64,000 nucleotides of DNA from Paenarthrobacter sp. GOM3 (lineage in GTDB: Bacteria > Actinomycetota > Actinomycetes > Actinomycetales > Micrococcaceae): contig NZ_CP136562.1 in assembly GCF_018215265.2 (NCBI RefSeq), positions 4,340,001 to 4,404,000 on the forward strand, read 5' to 3'. The position numbers and the translations under genes were made by a program. Shown one piece after another: positions 43,719 through 52,098 of the stretch (its first letter is position 1; each line of letters begins with the position of its first letter). Below the pieces are notes generated by a model. It ran no database searches. It worked only from the letters and a program-made list of their open reading frames with translations, and was not told where the DNA came from.

Positions 43719-43791
43719 AGCGTCTGTCCGCCGAGACGTCCGGCGCTGACTTAGTCACGTAACAGAAACCTGCCAACAGTAAACTTCCAGC

Positions 43792-44766
43792 ATGAGCGAC
43801 GCTGCCGGCAATTCCGTGACCCTCCGCTTCCTTGCGGCCCCCACCGACGTCGGGCACAGCGGGTCTGTCGACGCCGGGACCGTCCTTGAGTGGGTGGACA
43901 AGGCCGCCTATGCGGCGGCGGTGGGCTGGGCCAAGTCCTATTGCGTCACGGCCTACGTGGGCAACATCCACTTCACCGATCCGGTGAACAGCGGAGACAT
44001 GGTGGAAGTGACCTCCACGATTGTTTACACTGGCCGCTCCTCCATGCACATCCACACCGTGGTCAGTTCCCGGGATCCCAAAGGCGGGCCCGAGACGATG
44101 CACAGCCAGTGCATGGTGATCTTCGTGGCCGTTGGTCCGGACGGCAAGCCGATCCCGGTTCCGCAGTTTGAGCCTTCCACGCCTGCGGAGATTGAGCAGC
44201 GGGACCATGCGCTGGCGCGCATCGAAGTCCGTGAGCAGATCGTCAATGCGATGAACGCGCAGGAATATACCGACGCCGGGACAGCCGAGCGCGTCGTCCT
44301 GCGGTTCATGGCGTCCCCCACTGATGTGAACTGGGGCGGCAAGGTCCACGGCGGCATCGTGATGAAGTGGATTGACGAAGCAGCGTACGTTTGCGCGTCA
44401 CGCTACTGCGGCAAGGACACCGTGGCAGTTTTCTCCGGCGGTGTGCGCTTCTACCGCCCATTGCTGATCGGCGACGTCGTCGAAGTCGAGGCGCGTCTGG
44501 TCTACACCGGCGCCAAGGGTATGCACATAGCGGTCCACGTCCGTTCCGGTGATCCCAAAACCCGCGAAATGAACCTGACCACGTACTGCCTCACTGTAAT
44601 GGTGGCCCGGGACGAGACCGGGACGGCCGTGCCCATCCCGGCCTGGGAACCGGTGACCGACGAGGACAAGAAGTTGCACGCCCACGCCCGCGAACTGCTG
44701 GAAATCCGTGGTCGCGCACCGGGAAACCGGCTGCCGGATCACCTCCTGAAGGCCGCCGGCGCCTAA
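43792..44766 (+). CDS. Acyl-CoA thioesterase, double hotdog
   Basis: A 324-residue protein with two hotdog domains (about 8-135 and 168-300). Each has an active-site helix block: VDAGTVLEWVDKAAY and VHGGIVMKWIDEAAY. Such BFIT/ACOT-type thioesterases hydrolyse acyl-CoA to free acid and CoA. The first helix has Asp (VDAG) where the second has HGG, so the two sites may differ in activity. Confidence 0.87.
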   Translation: MSDAAGNSVTLRFLAAPTDVGHSGSVDAGTVLEWVDKAAYAAAVGWAKSYCVTAYVGNIHFTDPVNSGDMVEVTSTIVYTGRSSMHIHTVVSSRDPKGGPETMHSQCMVIFVAVGPDGKPIPVPQFEPSTPAEIEQRDHALARIEVREQIVNAMNAQEYTDAGTAERVVLRFMASPTDVNWGGKVHGGIVMKWIDEAAYVCASRYCGKDTVAVFSGGVRFYRPLLIGDVVEVEARLVYTGAKGMHIAVHVRSGDPKTREMNLTTYCLTVMVARDETGTAVPIPAWEPVTDEDKKLHAHARELLEIRGRAPGNRLPDHLLKAAGA

Positions 44767-44830
44767 GCCCGTCGCCGCCCCGCTCCTACGTCGCTGCCCA
44801 GCAACGGCAAAGCGGGTTAGGAACGTCGCT
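44767..44830. repeat. Intergenic cruciform element, copy B
   Basis: A degenerate relative of the 246-310 element: the shared segments are CCCGTCG, GCCCCGCT, a GCTGCCCAGCAAC core, AGCGGG and AACGTC in the same order. The inverted arms are partly lost. It lies just after the thioesterase stop codon. Confidence 0.45.
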
Positions 44831-44845
44831 GGAGCTCATGCCACC

Positions 44846-44892
44846 AAAAAGGGCCGTGTCGGTGAGAATACCTCCCACCGATACGGCCCTTG
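44846..44892 (-). terminator. Terminator of lipoprotein gene
   Basis: On the minus strand, AAGGGCCGTATCGGTG pairs with CACCGACACGGCCCTT (one mismatch), followed by TTTTT GG. It starts 8 nt after the stop of the lipoprotein gene. Confidence 0.85.
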
Positions 44893-44899
44893 GGTGCGG

Positions 44900-45625
44900 C
44901 TACTTGATCAGCGCTGCGGCCTGGTCCATGAGTGCACCGAGTGCTTCCGGTCCGCCAGTTGCAGCTTCGCTAGAGGATGCGGAGCCTGAAATCAGGACGC
45001 CGTTCTTGAGAACGTATGCATTGTAGATGGCTCCAGTCCGTCCGCCCGGTATGGTCATGAGGGTCTTGGACGCCACCGTTCCGGGTACAGTGCCGACTCC
45101 ATCGATCTTTTCCGTGGAAGCTGTCATGGTGTCCCCCTCCGCGGAAAGGGTCATTTTCTTGCACGCCTCGATGTGCGCCGTGCTCTTGTCCAGGCTCGCC
45201 TGCAGCTGTGCGGGTTCGACGCCGGACGTCAGCGCCACACTTGTGATGAACTCACCTGTCTTGGCCCTGGTAGTGCCTGCGGATGTGGCACCGTCCAGGG
45301 GCTGATACATTCCAAGCGTGCCGAGATCCGCGCATTCCGCGGGTTCGATGGTTGCCTTGTTAAGCACGCGGATCGGTTCGTACTGGGCCACAATGTCCTG
45401 GCCAGAAATTACGGCGCGACTGCTGCCATCAGCTTCCTTGATCTGCCCGGCGACACTGACAAGCTCTTCGTTGGTGTACTTCTTCACGGGCGTCGGCGTC
45501 GGAGTGGCGGTCTCGCTGGCCGAACCAGCTGCTGGTTCCGGTGATGCCGTGGCCCCACCGCATGCCGACAGCGCCATGATGACCAGTGCCGATGCCCCGA
45601 ATCCGAGAAGTGCATTCTTCTTCAT
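44900..45625 (-). CDS. Secreted lipoprotein, function unknown
   Basis: A 241-residue lipoprotein with lipobox LSAC (FGASALVIMALSAC, about residues 8-21). A Pro/Thr/Glu-rich linker and about 185 residues of globular domain follow. Two Cys, in PAEC and IEAC, could form a disulfide, and the layout recalls PknH-sensor-like lipoproteins, but I cannot prove it. ATG 45625 has GGGGA upstream; a TTG 12 nt earlier is less likely. Confidence 0.72.
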   Translation of the reverse strand: MKKNALLGFGASALVIMALSACGGATASPEPAAGSASETATPTPTPVKKYTNEELVSVAGQIKEADGSSRAVISGQDIVAQYEPIRVLNKATIEPAECADLGTLGMYQPLDGATSAGTTRAKTGEFITSVALTSGVEPAQLQASLDKSTAHIEACKKMTLSAEGDTMTASTEKIDGVGTVPGTVASKTLMTIPGGRTGAIYNAYVLKNGVLISGSASSSEAATGGPEALGALMDQAAALIK

Positions 45626-45722
45626 GTGTTTCCCCAATAAGTCTTAGTGATGCGCCCGCAGACGCGGACCTTGTCAACACTACTGTCCCGGCATGACCGC
45701 CTGGACCTACTCATTCTGGGGG

Positions 45723-47111
45723 CTAGAAGCCGCCGCCGCCACCACCGGCGTCGCCCGCCATGTTGGCAAAGCGTGAGTAGTGGCCCTGGAAAGCGACAAC
45801 GATGTCCTTGGTAGGACCGTTACGGTGCTTGGCGATGAGGATGTCCGCTTCACCGGCCCTGGGTGATTCTTTGTCGTAGACGTCTTCACGGTGCAAGAGG
45901 ATGACCATGTCAGCGTCCTGCTCGATGGAGCCCGATTCACGGAGGTCGGACACCATGGGGCGTTTGTCCTGGCGCTGCTCGGAACCACGGTTCAGCTGCG
46001 AGAGCGCAATAACGGGAACCTGCAATTCCTTGGCCAACAGCTTGAGCGCACGCGAGAACTCGGAAACTTCCTGCTGGCGTGACTCCACCTTCTTACCCGA
46101 GCTCATGAGCTGGAGGTAGTCGAGGATCACGAGCTTGAGATCGTGCTGCTGCTTGAGGCGCCGGCACTTGGCCCGAATCTCCATGAGGGACATGTTTGGA
46201 CTGTCATCAATGAACAACGGGGCATCATTCATGCGACCCATGGTGGTGGCGATCTTGGACCATTGCTCGTCCTTGATGGTGCCCTTGCGGAGGTCCTGCA
46301 GTCCGATGGTGGCTTCTGCGGACAGCAGGCGCATGGCGATTTCGTTCCGGCCCATTTCGAGCGAGAACATCACTGTGGCCAGGTTGTTCTTGATGGCAGC
46401 GGAACGGGCGAAGTCCAGAGCGAACGTCGACTTACCAACGGCGGGACGGGCTGCGATGACGATCATCTGGCCGGGGTGGAGGCCGTGCGTCAGTTCGTCC
46501 AGTTCGTAGAATCCCGTGGGGACGCCAGTCATGCCTTCACCGCGGTGGCCGGAGGCCTCGATCTCGTCCACGGTGGACTCCATGACGTCCTTCAACGCGA
46601 CGTAGTCCTCGGCGGTGCGCTTTTCAGCAACCGCGTACACCTCGGCCTGGGCCTGGTTTACGAGGTCTTCCACTTCGCCGTCCTGGCCGTAGCCCATCTG
46701 GACGATCTTGGTGCCTGCGTTGACGAGGCGGCGGAGCACAGCGCGTTCTGCCACGATCTCGGCGTAGTAGCCCGCGTTGGCCGCCGTGGGAACCGTCTGG
46801 ATGAGCTCGTGAAGATAGGCCGGTCCGCCGATCCTGTTGATCTCACCGCGCTTGGTCAGCTCATCGGATACCGTCACGGCATCGGCAGGCTCACCACGTC
46901 CATAGAGGTCGATGATGGATTCGTAGATGGTCTCGTGCGCCGGACGATAGAAGTCGTGCCCGCGGACGATTTCGACGACGTCGGCAATCGCGTCCTTGGA
47001 CAGCATCATGCCGCCGAGGACCGACTGTTCAGCCGGGATGTCCTGCGGCGGTTTCCGGCTCGAGTCTGAAGCGCGAGTGCCCTCGATTGAGTCCAAGTGC
47101 GTAACTGACAA
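45723..47111 (-). CDS. dnaB: Replicative DNA helicase DnaB
   Basis: A 462-residue DnaB helicase. N-terminal domain (about 25-125; PPQDIPAEQSVLGGMMLSKDAI), then the RecA-like motor with Walker A ARPAVGKST (about 216-224), Walker B VILDYLQLM, and SQLNRGSEQRQDKRP plus DADMVILLHRED C-terminal motifs. No intein interrupts it, unlike in several mycobacteria. The start is TTG 47111-47109 with GGAGG 6 nt upstream; the longer frame to 47309 is unlikely. The glycine-rich tail (DAGGGGGGF) ends it. Its upstream region has clustered DnaA boxes. Confidence 0.96.
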   Translation of the reverse strand: MSVTHLDSIEGTRASDSSRKPPQDIPAEQSVLGGMMLSKDAIADVVEIVRGHDFYRPAHETIYESIIDLYGRGEPADAVTVSDELTKRGEINRIGGPAYLHELIQTVPTAANAGYYAEIVAERAVLRRLVNAGTKIVQMGYGQDGEVEDLVNQAQAEVYAVAEKRTAEDYVALKDVMESTVDEIEASGHRGEGMTGVPTGFYELDELTHGLHPGQMIVIAARPAVGKSTFALDFARSAAIKNNLATVMFSLEMGRNEIAMRLLSAEATIGLQDLRKGTIKDEQWSKIATTMGRMNDAPLFIDDSPNMSLMEIRAKCRRLKQQHDLKLVILDYLQLMSSGKKVESRQQEVSEFSRALKLLAKELQVPVIALSQLNRGSEQRQDKRPMVSDLRESGSIEQDADMVILLHREDVYDKESPRAGEADILIAKHRNGPTKDIVVAFQGHYSRFANMAGDAGGGGGGF

Positions 47112-47699
47112 AGCCGTCCTCCATTTGTGTACCGCTGCTGGTGTGCAATCCCGGCGGCCCGTAAAGCGCTGTATGCGGGTAGGGATCCCGCCGGTTGCAC
47201 CTGACCATGTCAGGGACGTCCGACAAAATAGCGTTCCGTATCCACAAGTTATCCACAGCCGGTTCCGCAGGGGCGTCCTCGATAGTTGGTGAGGACGAGG
47301 CTTGGGCATACCGACAGGGGATAAATGTGCCCAAAATGGACACTTCAGACACGTTACAGCAGGTGCCGGAACACCCCTGTGGATAACCTGTGGAATAGCA
47401 CCGCCACGTTGTGCACAGACTGTGGGTTACTCTGTGGATAGAGAAATTCTTTCGACGGAAACCAGGCCCTGACCTGCGGAAACGTTCAAAACAGGCTGTG
47501 GACTGAAGAAAGATTTTGCACAAAATCATCCACAGACAATCGGCCGCGTCGAGCCCGTCAGGCAGTGAAGGGGCCCTAAACATGCCAAAAATGTGATGCA
47601 TCTTACAGCTCGGCCTTGAATTTGACAGAGCCCTCTCAGAAGCTTATGCCCGTAATGGAATGTGCTGTGGATAACCAACTTCTGGCATAAGCTCTAGGC
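47112..47699. other. Intergenic region with DnaA-box cluster
   Basis: The largest gene-free stretch (588 bp), between divergent dnaB and the 159-residue protein gene. TTATCCACA is present exactly at 47249-47257 and, as TGTGGATAA, at 47378-47386 and 47666-47674. One-mismatch copies lie at 47238-47246, 47433-47441 and 47526-47534, two-mismatch copies at 47389 and 47421. The last perfect box lies inside a 10-bp inverted repeat AGCTTATGCC (47641-47650)/GGCATAAGCT (47684-47693). It may regulate dnaB, titrate DnaA or belong to an origin region. Confidence 0.75.
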
Positions 47700-48179
47700 A
47701 TGGGGATGAACTTTGGTGACGTGCTGACGATTGTCCTTCCACTACTAATCCTGGTGGGCCTGCTCTGGGCCTTGACTGCGGCCTTCAAACCCCGCGATAC
47801 CGGGCTTTCTGACGCCGAGAGGTATCAGCGCGAATTGGCCGCCCGCTCCGCTGCCCACCAAGCCTCCCAAGCGCAGGCTGCGTTGGCCCTGCGGGCCCGC
47901 ATCGAGGCCTCCACCAAGCCCAGCCAGAACGCGGCCAGCCAAAATGAGCAGGCACAGCATCACAAGGCGTCCATTCAAGCCCAAAACGGACCATCCCACA
48001 CGACTGGCCGTCCGAACCAGCAGCCAGCGGTCCTTCCCAATGGGGAGCTCAACCCGCAGCTGGCTTTTGAGCTGCAAAACCTCGTCCGCAGCGGCAAGAA
48101 GATCGAAGCCATCAAAGTCCTACGCCAAGCTACCCACTCAGATTTGCTTACTGCCAAGAACTACGTAGATCGGCTCTGA
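47700..48179 (+). CDS. Membrane-anchored protein with L7/L12-CTD-like repeat
   Basis: A 159-residue protein: one N-terminal helix (about 9-28), a coiled Ala/Gln-rich linker (to about 115) and a final LQNLVRSGKKIEAIKVLRQATHSDLLTAKNYVDRL segment that matches the ribosomal L7/L12 C-terminal fold (KIEAIKxxRxxTxxxLxxAKxxVD). It is predicted to have its domain in the cytoplasm. The similar next gene begins 7 nt after the stop, so they form an operon and probably a paralogous pair. Function unknown; interaction with translation or GTPases is speculation. Confidence 0.75.
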   Translation: MGMNFGDVLTIVLPLLILVGLLWALTAAFKPRDTGLSDAERYQRELAARSAAHQASQAQAALALRARIEASTKPSQNAASQNEQAQHHKASIQAQNGPSHTTGRPNQQPAVLPNGELNPQLAFELQNLVRSGKKIEAIKVLRQATHSDLLTAKNYVDRL

Positions 48180-48186
48180 CACCGCT

Positions 48187-48762
48187 ATGGATTCCATCCT
48201 CATTCCGCTCCTGATCCTGATCGCGGTCGTAGCGGGCGTACTCCTGCTTATCCGGTCGTTCACCAAGCGCACCGCAGAAACCAAGTCGGGTGTCGCCACG
48301 GCGAGCGCTTCAAAGGACCCGGTCGAATTGGCCAAGGAGTCTGCAGCGAAGCTGAACCAGGAGCAGCACCGCCAGATTTACTCACTCATCGCCCGGGGAC
48401 AAGGCATGGCGGCAATCAAGCTCTACCTGCAGGCAACAGGCGACGGACTGCGTGCCTCGCGGGATGCCGTGGGTGCCCTGGCCGCCCACCCGCAACCGTT
48501 CACCCCCGAAGGTCCAGCCAAGGACCCGCTGGCGGATGATGACGATGAGCCCGAGCGCTTCCCGTACAGGTACCGTGCAATCGTCAGCAAGGGAGAAGTC
48601 ACCCGGGAAGTGAGCAGCAACATGCTCAATGACGAGATCTACGGCCGCATCAGGACCCTGGCTAAGAGCGGTGACGTCGAGGGCGCGGCACTGGCCCTCA
48701 CGCGCCACTCCGACATCACCATCAAGCAGGCCCGCGAGTTCATCGAGCTCCTGGACGACTAG
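48187..48762 (+). CDS. Membrane-anchored protein with two L7/L12-CTD-like repeats
   Basis: A 191-residue protein with an N-terminal helix (about 4-22) and two repeats: IYSLIARGQGMAAIKLYLQATGDGLRASRDAVGAL and IRTLAKSGDVEGAALALTRHSDITIKQAREFIELL, each like the L7/L12 C-terminal helix hairpin. An acidic linker (DDDDEPE) and a YRYRAIVSKGEV strand separate them. It is the second gene of the pair. Confidence 0.73.
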   Translation: MDSILIPLLILIAVVAGVLLLIRSFTKRTAETKSGVATASASKDPVELAKESAAKLNQEQHRQIYSLIARGQGMAAIKLYLQATGDGLRASRDAVGALAAHPQPFTPEGPAKDPLADDDDEPERFPYRYRAIVSKGEVTREVSSNMLNDEIYGRIRTLAKSGDVEGAALALTRHSDITIKQAREFIELLDD

Positions 48763-48768
48763 CAGGAA

Positions 48769-49149
48769 TCAGAAGTCGAAGAGGTCGCCCAGGAAGCCTT
48801 CCTTCTTCTTGCGCTTGCGACCGTATTGGTCGCGGCGATCGTAGTCGCCCCTACGGTCGTAGTCGGGCCGGTCATAGTCTCCACGGCCGTCACGCCTGTC
48901 CCGGTCGTCGTACCGTGGCTGCTGCGGACGGGACTCGAAGGGGTTAAAGAGGGGCGGCGGGGCTATCGGAGGTTGGGCCGGAGCAGTGGCCGATCGCGGG
49001 GCGGGGCCTGAGTCGGCAGCCACACGATCGATGATCTTGTCCAGCTCCCCACGATGCAGCCACACTCCCCTGCATTGGGGGCAGTAGTCGATCTCGACGC
49101 CGCCTCGTTCGCTCATCACCAGGTCAATGGAATCCACAGGACATTTCAT
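48769..49149 (-). CDS. TFIIB-type zinc-ribbon protein
   Basis: A 126-residue protein: the N-terminal zinc ribbon MKCPVDSIDLVMSERGGVEIDYCPQCRGVWLHRGELDKII matches the zf-TFIIB/DUF domain (only three Cys are visible in the ribbon: C3, C23, C26, with a D in the fourth position). A Pro-rich linker and an Asp/Arg/Tyr-repeat (DYDRRGDYDRRD) tail follow, which is low complexity and probably disordered, and a FLGDLFDF end. Function unknown. Confidence 0.78.
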   Translation of the reverse strand: MKCPVDSIDLVMSERGGVEIDYCPQCRGVWLHRGELDKIIDRVAADSGPAPRSATAPAQPPIAPPPLFNPFESRPQQPRYDDRDRRDGRGDYDRPDYDRRGDYDRRDQYGRKRKKKEGFLGDLFDF

Positions 49150-49202
49150 GTTTGCCCCAACGTTCGGCGGAACGGAATAGTTCAGGCCCGGCCACGTCCG
49201 GG

Positions 49203-49829
49203 TTACCTGCCCGCTGAGATCCCGGCCAGCAGCTGTTCGAACGGCAGTGATTCCAGCGCTTCGCTCTTGCGGTGCGGCTGGTTTCCGCTGAGCAACTGCA
49301 CCAGCTCGCCCGCTGCCCGGTCCACGCGCGACGAAAGGGGCGAGCCGCCGTCGTCGGTGTTTCCCCAGTCCTGGGGCCCGGCGAACACGCCGGTCGAAGC
49401 GATCCTGGTCCGCAGGTAGCTGAAGAGTGGGCGCATGGCGTAGTCGAGGACCATCTGGTGGCGGTCGGTGCCGCCGGTGGCGCCGAGCAACACGGCCTTG
49501 CCGTCCAAGGACTTGGGATCGAGAACGTCGATGAACGACTTGAACAGTCCGCTGTAGGAGGCGCTGAAGACGGGGCTGACGGCGATGATGGCGTCGGAAT
49601 CCTCGACGCCGGCGATTACCTCCGCGAGGCGCGGGGCGGCGTAACCGGTTACGAAGTTGTTGGCGATGTCCACGGCGAGGTCGCGCAGTTCAACGACGTC
49701 GATCTTTGCCTCGTAGCCTGCCGCGCGTAGCTGCCGACCGGTGGACGCTGCCAGCTGGTCAGCCAGCAAGCGGCTCGACGACGGCACGCCCAGACCGGCG
49801 GAAAGTACGGTGATGCGGCGGGTTTCCAT
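49203..49829 (-). CDS. NAD(P)H-dependent FMN reductase (CE1759-like)
   Basis: A 208-residue flavodoxin-fold reductase: SAGLGVPSSSRLLADQL is the phosphate-binding loop and AVSPVFSASYSGLFKSFIDVL contacts the flavin, with GGTDRHQMVLDYAMRPLFSYL later. It matches the CE1759 FMN reductase group, which often pairs with flavin monooxygenases. A palindrome in its promoter region (49860-49877) suggests repression. Start ATG 49829 with AGGAGA. Confidence 0.83.
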   Translation of the reverse strand: METRRITVLSAGLGVPSSSRLLADQLAASTGRQLRAAGYEAKIDVVELRDLAVDIANNFVTGYAAPRLAEVIAGVEDSDAIIAVSPVFSASYSGLFKSFIDVLDPKSLDGKAVLLGATGGTDRHQMVLDYAMRPLFSYLRTRIASTGVFAGPQDWGNTDDGGSPLSSRVDRAAGELVQLLSGNQPHRKSEALESLPFEQLLAGISAGR

Positions 49830-49847
49830 GGCATTCTCCTATTGCTC

Positions 49848-49888
49848 GTTCATTCAGTTTACATGCATTTGCATCTACATCAATGAAC
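49848..49888. promoter_or_regulatory. Concentric palindromes before FMN reductase gene
   Basis: GTTCATT (49848-49854) and AATGAAC (49882-49888) are a perfect inverted pair; nested inside, TACATGCA-TT-TGCATCTA (49860-49877) is a near-perfect palindrome. The centre is about 40 nt upstream of the ATG, where a repressor would block a promoter (TTGATG...TAAACT on the minus strand). Confidence 0.5.
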
Positions 49889-49921
49889 AGGGCCGCCTCT
49901 CGATGTATTCCCGCGGTTGCG

Positions 49922-50878
49922 CTACTTCGCCGCGAGCCCTGCCATGAACGCCGCGGTGGCGGACGATATCTGCTTTTGGGCTACATCCCGGGCCACCGTC
50001 GGCTCACCATCGCCAGGCTGCGGACCGTAGTCCCCGAAGTAGGCATGGTTGGCACCCTGCACCGCCAGGAATGCGGCGTCGGAGGGAAGCAATTGACGGG
50101 ATGCGTCGATCTTGCCTGGCGTACTCAGTCCGTCCTCAGTACCGGAAATGGAAAGCACCTTCAGGTCCGCACGATCCTGCATGGAGTCAAGGGGATAGGA
50201 AGCGAAGAGCAGCAAACCGGCCACGTCCTTGTTGTTCAATGCGAAGGAACTCGCGCTGACGCCGCCCAGGGAATGTCCCCCAACGGCCCACGAGCTGATG
50301 CCCGGATGGTCCGACATGGCGCTCCTGGCCTGGTTGCCGTCAAGCAGGCTGAGATTCAGGGGTGTCTTCAGGATGACCACCAGGAATCCGGACTCGACAG
50401 CGGGCTTCAGGATGTCGGCATAGGCCCGGGCCTCCACCTTGGCTCCCGGATAGAAAACCAGTCCCTCCGTGGCTTGCCCGCCATCCGGCGACAACGTGAT
50501 CGCCGTCGGGGTTTCCACCACGGAAAGCTCCGATGTGGGACCCGCGGGGGCCGCCTGATAGGCGAAGGGGTTGAGCCAGGCCAGGATTGCCACCAACACC
50601 AGGACGGCCCCCCTCCCCAACCACGCCCCGACAGCACGAAGAGTGGAGCGGCGCAGGCGCACATTGCGCCCTCGCCAGAGCAGGGCCGCCCAAAAAAGTC
50701 CGACGACGGCGGCAGTCACCAATACCGCTGGCAGCAGCGGGTGGCCACGCAGGACAGCCGGGTTCCCGGTCAGCATTACGGCGGGCACCGATATCAGGGC
50801 TGCCGCGCAAAGCCAGGAGGCCCAGAAGAGCGCAGGGCGGCGAGTGGTGACTTCTGAGTGAGCCGAACGTAGAACCAT
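49922..50878 (-). CDS. Membrane-anchored alpha/beta hydrolase
   Basis: A 318-residue protein with three to four N-terminal helices (about 20-115), and an alpha/beta-hydrolase domain: GLVFYPGAKVEARAYADIL, nucleophile Ser in GGHSLGG and His in QGANHAYFGDYG. The lipase-like GYPG is replaced by YPGA, resembling DUF-type carboxymethylenebutenolidase relatives (alpha/beta hydrolase of unknown substrate). It may act on the outer face of the membrane. Confidence 0.78.
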   Translation of the reverse strand: MVLRSAHSEVTTRRPALFWASWLCAAALISVPAVMLTGNPAVLRGHPLLPAVLVTAAVVGLFWAALLWRGRNVRLRRSTLRAVGAWLGRGAVLVLVAILAWLNPFAYQAAPAGPTSELSVVETPTAITLSPDGGQATEGLVFYPGAKVEARAYADILKPAVESGFLVVILKTPLNLSLLDGNQARSAMSDHPGISSWAVGGHSLGGVSASSFALNNKDVAGLLLFASYPLDSMQDRADLKVLSISGTEDGLSTPGKIDASRQLLPSDAAFLAVQGANHAYFGDYGPQPGDGEPTVARDVAQKQISSATAAFMAGLAAK

Positions 50879-50935
50879 ATCTCAAGAATAGTTCCATCAT
50901 GGAGATAATTTCGACATGGCGGCCAGCCGCCGGAC

Positions 50936-52015
50936 CTACTGCTTCCTGGCGGCGTTCGTGGACAGGAAATCGAGCAGCTTGTCCCGGGCCTCCCGGGCCT
51001 CGGCAAAGTTCAGATGGAACTGGTACTCGTGGGGAAGTTCTGGCTGATGGTCAGCAGGCCAGAACAGCTCCGTGACTGGAACGCCGGCCTCTTTCAAACG
51101 GTTGCTGTACGGAACCGACTGAAGCCACGTCAGCCCGTCGCCGTTTCCGCCACTGATGAACGTCGGTGGAAAGTCGTTCTGCACGAAGTCGATCGTGGAC
51201 ATGGTGGCGCCTGCGTAAGTTGCGGACCAGTCCTTGGTGCCGGTGTAAGCCCACAGGGAGGTCTTGAAGCCCCAGGCGACAATGCCGTTGAGATCCGCCA
51301 TGGCCCGGAGATCGTACACACCACAGTGCAGGATGGTCGCGGCCAGGTCTGATTTCTGCAGCGCTGGCTGAATTCCCAGAAGGTTGGCGTACTCGGGATT
51401 CACAGTGAGCGTTGTCATTTGGCTGGCCAACTGTGCGCCGGCAGAGTCCCCCGCCAGGACGATGCGGCCCGCGTCCACGTTCAGCTCCGCCGCGTGCGCC
51501 TTGATGTAAGCGAGCGCATCGTTGATGTCGCGAACGGCTGTGGGATACGTCGCCTCAGGCGCGATCGGGTAACTCAAGCCGATGGTGGTGTAACCCTCTG
51601 CTGCCAGAATCCGAAGGTAGGGCTCGACGTCCCTCTGCGCGCCGGAGATCCAGGCACCTCCGTGGATCCACACGATGGTGGGAAGCGCTGCGGCAGTCCC
51701 GGCAGGACTAAAGGCATCGAAGGTGGATCCGGGTTTGTAGACGATACCTGTCTGGGCCTGCAGCGGAGTATCGGGAACGTACGGGGTCATCTCGTCGATG
51801 GTGGACTGCGCACCCCGTTCAAAGACGCTTCGAATCAACATCGCCGACGGCCAGGGCGTTGCCGAAAGCGCCAGAAGCACAACCAGGACGACGAGGATCG
51901 CCAGGTCCAGTTTCCTGAGGCGCAAAGAGCGCTTTCGGGGTGCGCGCGGACCGGCACCCGTTCCTGTTGCCACATGCTTCTCCGCGCTGGCCTGGATCGA
52001 TTCCAACGGTCCCAT
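50936..52015 (-). CDS. Alpha/beta hydrolase, HSL-type esterase, exported or anchored
   Basis: A 359-residue hormone-sensitive-lipase-like esterase. One helix at about 40-58 (LDLAILVVLVVLLALSATPW) and a large alpha/beta domain: oxyanion HGGAW, nucleophile GDSAGAQ, and HQPELPHEYQFH near the end. ATG 52015 has GGGGGAG; the 8 residues upstream in the open frame are less likely. Substrate unknown; short acyl esters are usual for this family. Confidence 0.82.
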   Translation of the reverse strand: MGPLESIQASAEKHVATGTGAGPRAPRKRSLRLRKLDLAILVVLVVLLALSATPWPSAMLIRSVFERGAQSTIDEMTPYVPDTPLQAQTGIVYKPGSTFDAFSPAGTAAALPTIVWIHGGAWISGAQRDVEPYLRILAAEGYTTIGLSYPIAPEATYPTAVRDINDALAYIKAHAAELNVDAGRIVLAGDSAGAQLASQMTTLTVNPEYANLLGIQPALQKSDLAATILHCGVYDLRAMADLNGIVAWGFKTSLWAYTGTKDWSATYAGATMSTIDFVQNDFPPTFISGGNGDGLTWLQSVPYSNRLKEAGVPVTELFWPADHQPELPHEYQFHLNFAEAREARDKLLDFLSTNAARKQ

Positions 52016-52098
52016 CACACACTCCCCCGGTCGGTGCACCTGTGGACCATGCTAAGGGCAAAGACCGGCCCGCGTGGGGGAACCGGCGCGCGTCCACG

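Noticed and set aside
47112..47309. N-terminal extension of DnaB
   Set aside because: The extra 66 residues have no DnaB-like text; TTG 47111 has a strong ribosome site.
47112..47699. Calling this region oriC
   Set aside because: DnaA boxes are present, but dnaA/dnaN are not in the window and there is no clear AT-rich unwinding stretch; the origin is more likely at dnaA-dnaN.
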